NCBI GenBank assembly: GCA_033980235.1
Contig: CM067069.1
Coordinates: 33,653,041-33,717,040, forward strand
Direction of reading: 5' to 3'
Length of the DNA stretch: 64,000 bases
DNA from: Diadema setosum
Lineage: Eukaryota > Echinodermata > Echinoidea > Diadematoida > Diadematidae
Position numbers and translations under genes: made by a program
Part shown: positions 56,186 through 64,000 of the stretch, piece after piece
Layout of the letters: each line of letters starts with the position of its first letter
Position numbering within the stretch: the first letter of the stretch is position 1
Notes under the pieces: generated by a model
Databases searched by the model: none
Seen by the model: the letters and a program-made list of their open reading frames with translations, nothing else
What the model was told of the DNA's origin: nothing

Positions 56186-58410
56186 TTTTCGTATGTGTTT
56201 ACATACAAATACTATTAGGGCTATACCTGCTTATCAACAATAACCTTATTAATTGAAATTAATTGTCATGTAATGATTATTGTGATGATTATAATACATT
56301 AGGTGATAATTAAGATGATAATATAAGCCAGTTTCTCTTAATTGTTCTAAAAAGCGTGTTGCCCTTGTTTTCATCTTCATTTAGCATTGTTATTAGAGCT
56401 GTCGTTGATCGCTCCAAAGATTTCTTTGCCCTCCCCCCTCCTTTTTTGTGTGGATATGTTATTCAACACTTTTGCATGTGGACATTTATCATTTGGTAAT
56501 TAATATGTACTCGGTATACTGTGTTTCATATTTTTTTTTTACTTTTTACTGTTTTTTTTTTTTTTACTTTTTTAACTTACTTTATTTTTCACATAATTTT
56601 TAATTCAAATTCAGTTCACTTCTTTCATAATAATTATGAATGTTTGTTCTAAGATGAAGGATACCGCTAAATATAGGGAAAAAGATGTGCCAGTCAGTAA
56701 TGATTACTTGCATTTACTCATCTTTCATACTCATACACTCTGTTATTTCTTTCTCTGAAATAATCTATTAATTTCTTTATTTCTTATTATTCCACTTTAT
56801 TTGTGACTTTTACTTTGTCACAATTTTTATCGGTGTCATTATTGTCATTTGGCTTGCATGCGAATTCACTCATAATTCCTCATTTTCCATCTTTCTCTTT
56901 CCTGCTCAACAGATTCTTTGATAGCTGCACTTGATCATATAAAAACATAAAACTCATCCTGCATGCACTCTTCGAAACTGATAAACTCCTAAAAATACAT
57001 AAATATCAAAATTATCAGAATTTCAAGCTTCATTTTAAATATATAACAATGGTCATGTTTTATTATGCCTTTTGCAGCAATACATGTGTATATTGAAGAG
57101 GTACATTATGTAATCGAAGAAACATAGGTTCTCAATAAAGTATCAAATTTGAATTATTCAGAGATGAGTAATGACAATGGGAAGGATAACAATTGTGGAA
57201 GAGCTCCATAAATCAATAAATATCTAATGGCAAATGGAGATGGAATCAATATTAAAGAATATGCGTAATTCAAGTTCATTATTACATCAGTTCTTGTGTG
57301 TTCACAAAAAGAGAAACACAGGTCGAACATGTGCACCAAATCTTACAATGTACATTTACATCTAAAGAGTGCGGACGGAACATATACAAAAGAAAGAATA
57401 ACATTGTCAAATTAATATATCAAGCATAATTATGTATATGAACATAAAAAGATGTTGCTGCATATGCATGAAGCTTGAGAGTGCTGCAACACACATTATG
57501 CTCAGATGGAAACTTGATGTATATCATACAAAAGAGAAGAGGTACTGCATGTACATGTAGTTACACTATTCACAGGACAGTAGAGAAAAAGCAAGAGAGA
57601 GAGAAGGAAATGGGTGTCTAAAATAGGTCGATGTAAGGAGTGCCAAGCCAATTAAGTCTCTAATAGAAGTCATACATATATGAAAAGGAAACAAATTAAT
57701 CACAACATAAATGATCGTGCTCATATTAACCAATAATTAGCATCTAAAAATGTGTGTAGAAAGCCCATAATATCAGCCTTTCGCCCCGTAGGCTTGTTAC
57801 ATATGAGAAAAGAGAAATTTTGGCCGACCCCCCCCCCCCTCCGAATCCTTAATCCACCAGTACTATAAACACATGTGCTAGCAAATTCACAAGAGGGGTG
57901 GGGAAATTTGGCCAAAATTGTGTGTGGTTAAGATAATTAAAAAGAAAGGTCATCAGCAAAACTACGGGGTGGATGCAGACGAATTTTCATGTGATGACTA
58001 AAAAAAAATGCAGCCAAAGGGGGAAAAAAAAAAAAAAAGGACGGTGGAGAGGGGCCAAGGCTAATTTGACTCCCCTCCCCCCCCCCAAAAAAAAAAACAA
58101 ACAAACACGCCACTGTTCTACAGCACCTTTAAAGGACTCTTAATTTTCTTTTGTAAAAAACAAACGTCTCGAAGTAAAGAATTCCATATTGTAGGCGAAA
58201 TGTAGACGGATACAGTGTACATCCCAAGCTATTAAAGAAAAAAAAAACAAACAGATTATGAATATTATTTAAAGTAAGAATTTCAGTGCGTTTAATCATC
58301 TTTAGTCGAGTTGCAAATGACATGTGCATATTCAATAAGAGCAGTTAACTTCGAAGCGCCCCCAAGCCCTTCTATATTTAATCATTCACGTCTAAAGGTA
58401 GTGCTAGGGC
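56186..58410. other. Interior of the putative large element, no gene seen
   Basis: AT-rich, with T tracts (56530-56580) and A/C tracts (57826-57842, 58023-58100). No frame with a recognisable domain. Confidence 0.4.
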
Positions 58411-58483
58411 ATCCCGGTGGTCTAGTGGTTATGGTGCTGGTCTAGTAATCCGGAGGTCGTGGGTTCGAATCCCGCTTGGGCTG
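58411..58483 (+). tRNA. tRNA-like Pol III unit (tRNA pseudogene or SINE head)
   Basis: A 73-base cloverleaf can be drawn: A box TGGTCTAGTGG, anticodon arm CTGGT-CTAGTAA-TCCGG (anticodon AGU, threonine-like), variable loop AGGTC, T arm GTGGG-TTCGAAT-CCCGC with a perfect B box GGTTCGAATCC, and an acceptor with one mismatch and two wobbles. D-arm wording is closer to tRNA-Glu/Gly. There are mismatches at the base of the anticodon stem and in the acceptor. A run of about 16 T follows at 58491-58506, inside an inverted pair GGGCTGCCTGTGA / TCACAGCAGCCC. The mixed character suggests a SINE head or pseudogene rather than a working tRNA. Confidence 0.55.
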
Positions 58484-58506
58484 CCTGTGATTTTTTTTTT
58501 TTTTTT

Positions 58507-59752
58507 CACAGCAGCCCACAAACTGCACACTGCAGTTGCATGTGTTACTACGGATGGAGACAAATGAATAATCCATTATTTTAATATACAATGTTTGACA
58601 TCCTCTTTGTAATCACTTTCTTTAATTGTACATTTAGAGACATAATGAATTATTATTAAAAGAAATCATATTTCTGTATTTTGTTGTGAGTTTGCATGGG
58701 AGCATACACGTATCATAATTTACAATTTTAGTTAAATAAAGAACATCTCATAACAGAACTGTCTAGTGATGGTTGAATGATTATGTCAATTTGTTATAAG
58801 TCCTATCAGTTATATGGAGTGCATTTCCCATGTTTATAAGAATCATACGTAACACATTCAAAGTGGGTTAAAGACAACAAAATAATAAATAAAAGAATAA
58901 AGGAGAATAGAATGAATTACAGTTTGAGGTGAGTTTGGCATGTCATTAACTGGATTAATAATGTTTTATCATCTAGCAGAGATGCATATTTGATTATTTG
59001 TTGCATTAATTTCATAAAAATACATACATGTATAACATGTCTCAATCAACATTCAGAATGTTTGCAAAATGTAGATGAACATGTATCATGAACATGGTTG
59101 AAGATGAAGCTGGAACTTTTTGTTAATGGGTCTAAGCTACCATTTGTGACTCTCATAAATCTGTTTTCTGTGAAAATTCGTACAGCGAGCTAAAAGTTTC
59201 TGATATACACATTTTGACAGTGTGACACATTTGGTTATGCCCCCGACAATTTAGATTGACTCTCGCAATTATCACCGTTTACGAAAAATAAATCAGTGAA
59301 AGGCATGTTAATCCTCAGTCGATAACTATTACAACTATGCAATGATTATTCAACCATCTAACTTCATCTGATTACAGCATCATCTGAATATTGCCAATGT
59401 GCACTTAGAAATTTATCAAGATGTATCACAAGGTTATGATTACCACACAAAACCTTCAAGATTTATTATCATGAAATACATACCAATGAACACTTAAAGA
59501 AAATCTAACATTCCATATCCACATGAAGCTTGCCTTGATATAAATGTCTCTCAGTAGTGTTATTAAAGTGTAGCAAAATTGTAATTACGACATCACAGAA
59601 TGGAATGCATGTTTTCACCTTCAATCTTAGAATCTTCTTTCATGTTTCCACTTTACAATCACATTTTAATGTAGATATACCGTCCTTATGTTGTCGCCCT
59701 TTATCCCAAGTTCTCCCTTCTATCCTATCTGTAGATTGTCTTCTTTCCAAAG
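58507..59752. other. No gene seen
   Basis: AT-rich sequence after the tRNA-like unit, possibly including a SINE body. No family signature was recognised. Confidence 0.4.
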
Positions 59753-60835
59753 CCATTGTATTCACATTCCTTGATGATAAGCACGATGCTGTACTTTTTT
59801 TCTTCTCTGAAACAGTCCAGCTCTTCGCTACTGCATGGCATCAGTCATGTGAAAGAAAAGACAGAAATTAAGAACTTTCGATTAATATCAAACATCATGA
59901 TACAAGATACAACTTTCATTTTGAGAAAAAGAAATCAGCCAACTAAGCTGTAGTTGAAATCATTTTGCTCTATTTATATTAAACATAAAACAAAATGGTA
60001 TACAGGATCAAAGAATGTCAAAAAATACTGCTGTTCGTCTTTGATGCATATTCAAATGGTCTCGCCTTTTACATATTTTAATGATGCAAGATCTTATGTC
60101 TAGCACTTAGTAAGTCTCATGTAGAAATTAAATTATCATTCACATGAATAAATCTACATGTCCTTGTAAATAAGGCATTGCTTTGAAAAAGCTGAATATT
60201 ACTAACTGCATTTGGGAAACGGTCTACGACAATCAAACTTCTTTATTATCAGAGACTTTAACATCTTGATTAGACCTAGACTCTAATTACCATTGTATTC
60301 ACATCCGTTGATGATGTACACGACCCTGTACTTTTTCTTTTCTTTTCTGAGACAGTCCAGTTCTTCGCTACTACATGGCACCAGTCATCTGAAAGAAAAG
60401 AAAGAAATTAAGAACTTTTGATTAAAATCAAACATCATGGTACAAGATACAACTTTAATTTTGAGAAGAAAAAAAAAATCAGCCAACAAAACTGAAGTTG
60501 AAATTATTTTGCTCTATTTATATTAAACATAAAACAAAATGGTAGGCCTATGCAGGATCAAAGAATGTCAAAATATACTGCTGTTCGTCTTTGATCCATA
60601 TTCAAATTGTCTCGTCATTTACACATTTAAATGATGCAAGATCTTATGTCTAGCACTTAGTAAGTCTCATGTAGAAATTGAATTATCATTCACATGAATA
60701 TAAATCTACATGTACTTGTAAACAAGGCATTGCATTGAAGTAGCTGAATATTACTACCTGCATTTGGGAAACAGTCTACGACAATCAAACCTGTTTCTTA
60801 TCAGAGACTGTATCATCTTAATTAGACCTAGACTC
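59753..60835. repeat. 537 bp tandem duplication
   Basis: CCATTGTATTCACAT begins at 59753 and 60290; the copies run in parallel to about 60835 with perhaps 8-10 percent differences. On the minus strand each copy holds a similar coding-like stretch (PCSSEELDC and CEYNG in one frame). The second copy alone has a good acceptor (TTTCTTTCAG) and a GTAATT donor, bounding 60291-60388. No protein family was recognised, so an exon is only a possibility. Confidence 0.85.
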
Positions 60836-61985
60836 TACATTATCATTCAGCTTTTAAAGGTATTAACCATTCACCTATAAAACAGTGGCATTGTCATGTG
60901 CATCATATTTCTTTGATACTGCACATATTTTCATGAAGTCTGTGCAAGAATGCAAATGAAACACGTCTGCTGTTTGGTATTTATCAAAAAAAAAAATCAC
61001 TAACCCGGAAGTCCTTGGCCTTAGGAATAACACGTGGCGAGTTAGCAGGAATTGACATTAAAATAGAATAAGAATAGATCTACTAAATAGGCCTTTGCCT
61101 CATGAATGTCTGGTCTAATTATAGACTAAGTGAAGTCTAGACCTTTCACTTTTAAGTTACACAGATTTCATATTACTTAGATCTAGACTACATCTAAATC
61201 TAGACATCTAATACTATTAGATCTTGGCAACTTTTGTCTTTGTGACACGAAATTAACACGTCACGGATGATATTTCGGCGATGTCCAACAGGATGACAGT
61301 ACCACTATTACTAAATCAGTAAGTTGACATAGATAACTAACATCAACTTGTTAAAGTACGTTAGAGATGGCACCATATACAATAACCGGTGACACTGACA
61401 CTGACAGATCTAGCGACTACGTTTAGACTAACGTTAAAGAGTGAGACTCGCCATCTCAGTAAGTCGGCCAAACACAAAGTCAATATAGGGCTAAGTCAGT
61501 GTTACTGTTATGTTAGGCCTAACAAACGTTAACGGTTACTCGGTAAGGTTAGGTTTACCAGGACTCAAGAGTCCTGGTTAAATCAGTCGAGGGACATTTC
61601 TTAGGAAGTCCTTCGATTCCAAGAATAAAAAGAGTGAAAGAACAAAGGGGAAAAAAGGAAAGAAGAAAGGACAAAAGATTATGTATGGCTGCTGTGGAAA
61701 TCGACAGCACCACTGTATCACTATCAATCAAGCGTAAATATACAAACGCCATTTGGTTGGGCCACATTCACAAGTTTTAGGGGAAAAAAGCCCCACCGCT
61801 GTGCTTAGGTACTCCACTCGAACTAACGTTAGACATACACTACACACAGTACAGTACTAGGGCTGAATTCACAAGTATACTTTAACACTGCACTGTACAG
61901 GAAAGCCACCTAACCTGTAGAGTACTCGTAGTGTTTAGGTAGTATCACTAGACCACATACTGTCATAGATGACATCTACACCAAC
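60836..61985. other. No gene seen; one perfect hairpin
   Basis: Repeated TCTAGAC/AGATCTAGAC words at 61090-61220. ACCAGGACTC-AA-GAGTCCTGGT at 61557-61578 is a perfect 10 bp hairpin with a two-base spacer. Confidence 0.45.
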
Positions 61986-62110
61986 GCTGCACACTGGCAC
62001 TGGTCCGACGGTCCCTGACCAGGAAAAATCACTGTTGGACACTGACCAGTAACTTTTTCAGGAATGGACCAGTAAAGATTGGGGGAAAAATGGGTGGACT
62101 CTACCTACTA
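61986..62110. repeat. Dispersed GACCAGTAA repeat, inverted copy of 6460-6600
   Basis: GCTGCACACTGGCACTGGTC, CCTGACCAGGAAAAATCACTG, CTGACCAGTAAC and GGACCAGTAAAG mirror the order seen at 6460-6600. Confidence 0.62.
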
Positions 62111-62784
62111 TTACCACTAGTCTAGATGTAGATCTAGAGCTAGACTACCGGTATGGCTCTGAACTGTGTTAATTTGACTTGGTCTTAGACTGCAGCTGAT
62201 CTTAGTTTTAGTAACTGGTATTACAAGTAAAGTCTTAACTTAGACTTAATAGTTGAGTTTTACTGTTAGACTTTTAATTTATTTTTTTTTTAGTTTAGTA
62301 CGCCTACTTTGTCAATCTCATGATTTCATTTTCAACTCAAAAGTCAAGGCTAGTTTTAGTGTCTTCGAGACTTTGAAATCTTGCAATCTGCATGTCTTGC
62401 ACACAGACGTTACGACTATAGTACTCAGTAGTCTCAGAAGTAACGTCTAACGACATAAGTTGAAAAGAAACAATAAATAATATGATTTGGGATCTAATTT
62501 GAAATTGTATGGCGTTTACAGACTAGGCTTCATAAGCAACACGCGATTGAATACATGGGACTACACACTACCGCAATTAATGGTTATGGTAGTCCAACTG
62601 AAACTGTTATTTTGAGCATGATTTTAATAGGATTATAGCTTACCATTCACTTCACTCGTGGACAGTGGGCTGGCTTAGGCCGTCATTCATCTTTCAGAAG
62701 GCTTGGTTCTCACTCTGAGATCTGGATTAGGGCCAAAACCTAATTCTAGGCCAGTAAGTTGAACAAAGCTCAAAGTAATGCAAC
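62111..62784. other. No gene seen
   Basis: Unassigned sequence rich in AGACT and CTAGA words. No coding signal. Confidence 0.4.
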
Positions 62785-63070
62785 TGCGACGGTTCGTGAA
62801 ACCCGCATTGCTCTTCACCGTAGCAATTCGGGTTTTACGAACCGGCGTATCTTTCGTGCGTCGGTTCGTGAAACTCCTTTTTCTCAATTTCTCGATATTT
62901 CGAGTACCGTCGTTTTTTTCTTTCTTTGATAAAATTAAGAATAATTAATTTTGTGATCTAAAATTTTGGGATTTGGTAGAGTTTTGAAAGCACTTTCATT
63001 TGGTACCAATATCTCGATTTTGAAAATTTTGACCAAAATCGAAATAGCGTCAGTTCGTGAAAACGCCGAC
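62785..63070. repeat. Right subterminal ACGAACCGACG cluster
   Basis: GCGACGGTTCGTGAAAC, TTACGAACCGGCGTA, GCGTCGGTTCGTGAAAC and AGCGTCAGTTCGTGAAAAC lie within 270 bp, facing the left cluster at 55790-56185. Confidence 0.8.
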
Positions 63071-63424
63071 GAAAATACCTATAGGACCTACCAGATCTAT
63101 ATAGCATGGACCCTAGGTCCATGTATATATAGTAAGCTTGATATTTTACTGACAAGATACCTGTGGTCCTGTAGAGCTGTATAGTGGCTAATATGTCCAT
63201 TTTCAGGTGTACCGAGGCTCATCTTTTCTCTGATATTATAATTGGATTGTTGACTGGCCGAGCATTTTTCAGGTTACATGAGTGTCCCATATTTCTCCCC
63301 GGTCTCCCCCGTGCTTTATTTCAGGAGAAGGCACGAAAAGCGCGTATTGCGAGAAAAGTGTTAGAAACATGAAGGAAAAAAAAATCTCTGTCACTTTTAC
63401 CTCGTCCTCTTGCATTTCTATACG

Positions 63425-63836
63425 ACTAAATTTTTATCAATGACATTTTCATGTCTGGCATTTTGACCACTGACATTACGACCACTGACAACTTTATACC
63501 TCTGACATTTTTACCACTGACATGATAATTATTCACCTCTGACATTTTTACCTCTGATATTATTATACCTCTGCCATTTTTACCTCTGCCATTTTTACCT
63601 CCGCCATTTTTACCTCTGCCATTACCCCTGCCATTTTTACCTCTGCCATTTTTACCTCTGCCATTTTTACCTCTGCCATTTTTACCTCTGCCATTTTTAC
63701 CTCTGCCATTTTTCCCCCTGCCATTTTTACCTCTGCCATTTTTACCTCTGCCATTTTTACCTCTGCCATTGTTACCTCTGCCATTTTTACCTCTGCCATT
63801 TTTACCCCTGCCATTTTTACCTCTGCCATTTTTACA
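63425..63836. repeat. 15 bp minisatellite, inverted relative to 44819
   Basis: About 20 regular TGCCATTTTTACCTC units at 63575-63836, preceded by older variants (TGACATTTTTACC, TGACATTACGACC) from 63455. It is the reverse complement of the array at 44819, with the same order from regular to decayed. The long open frame across it is a by-product of the 15 bp period. Confidence 0.93.
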
Positions 63837-64000
63837 CCGTATAGCCGTAGCTCACTAACAAAAAGGGCAGTAGTGTGTACTCGTAGCTCTATGAAGAACG
63901 TGCAACTGATCGCAAGCATGCCCACAGAACTCTACACGGAGCAGAGTTCAGCCCGTGGGAATATGAGAGTCGCCGCCTTCTTATGAATAATAATAGATCG
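63837..64000. other. 3' edge, no gene seen
   Basis: Short unassigned sequence to the end of the window. Confidence 0.4.

Larger units (their letters stand above)
54163..63309. mobile_element. Possible 9.1 kb TIR element with subterminal ACGAACCGACG motifs
   Basis: Left end GGGGAGACCGGGAAGAAATG (54163 onward) is mirrored at the right (63271-63309; in reverse complement GGGGGAGACCGGGGAGAAAT). Further in, both sides carry mirrored clusters of ACGAACCGACG words with a shared CGAACCGACGCTATTTCG-type block (55798 and reverse complement at 63039). Subtracting the solo LTR inserted near the left end leaves about 8 kb. No transposase frame was recognised. No target duplication could be read, so two separate smaller elements facing each other remain possible. 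Confidence 0.5.

Overview
This is animal nuclear DNA. It has spliced TRAF-family exons with consensus splice sites, very AT-rich non-coding sequence, and a dense, layered load of transposable elements. Recurrent GTACATGTA and TAGGCCTA words, TTAA-flanked MITEs, CR1/L2-like LINEs with a PGP-type N-terminal motif, and repeats built on TGACCTTTGACC all point to a marine deuterostome, most likely an echinoderm. That assignment is inference. Nothing suggests a bacterium, virus or organelle.

Host genes. The only convincing host gene is the 3' end of a TRAF gene on the + strand: a zinc-finger exon at 2753-2929 and a terminal exon at 4455-5357 carrying a coiled coil and a TRAF-C/MATH domain. Its intron and 5' flank hold a TIR MITE (340-837) and a dead LINE reverse-transcriptase fragment (1899-2430). 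A tRNA-like Pol III unit, probably a SINE head or tRNA pseudogene, lies at 58411-58483.

Layout of the rest. 5.6-12.4 kb: small palindromic elements, a dead LINE split by a TTAA MITE, further MITEs and microsatellites. 12.4-16.5 kb: a near-complete but broken CR1/L2-like LINE (minus strand), split by a TTAA-flanked MITE. 16.5-22.9 kb: an unusual 6.3 kb element with terminal inverted repeats (TIRs) and two satellite arrays (61 bp and about 188 bp units) rich in CCCATATGGG, inserted in a small repeat made of GGCGACAATCCGTG motifs. 25.6-30.7 kb: a complete-ended LTR retrotransposon (minus strand, 1285 bp LTRs) that keeps Gag and a protease-like region but lacks RT, RNase H and integrase. 30.7-35.3 kb: the C-terminal part of a LINE with a restriction-like endonuclease, associated duplicated units carrying a conserved fold, and a Harbinger-like MITE. 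35.7-41.1 kb: several MITEs and fold-backs. 41.3-42.5 and 54.2-55.4 kb: two solo LTRs of one family in opposite orientations. 45.3-49.3 kb: a nested TIR composite. 51.2-53.5 kb: a TIR element with a 566 bp tandem duplication. 54.2-63.3 kb: a possible 9 kb TIR element with ACGAACCGACG subterminal motifs. A 15 bp minisatellite occurs inverted at 44.8 and 63.5 kb.

How the parts work together. The elements are mostly non-autonomous or dead and do not form a pathway. The information is in their nesting: uninterrupted paralogous copies inside the same window let several target-site duplications (TC, CAG, TTAA) be read directly. Best candidates for something undescribed are the satellite-bearing TIR element with its GGCGACAATCCGTG host repeat, the tRNA-Leu-like segment in the LTR that matches the tRNA implied by the primer-binding site, and the repeated fold with compensatory stem changes around CTGATGAAGA.
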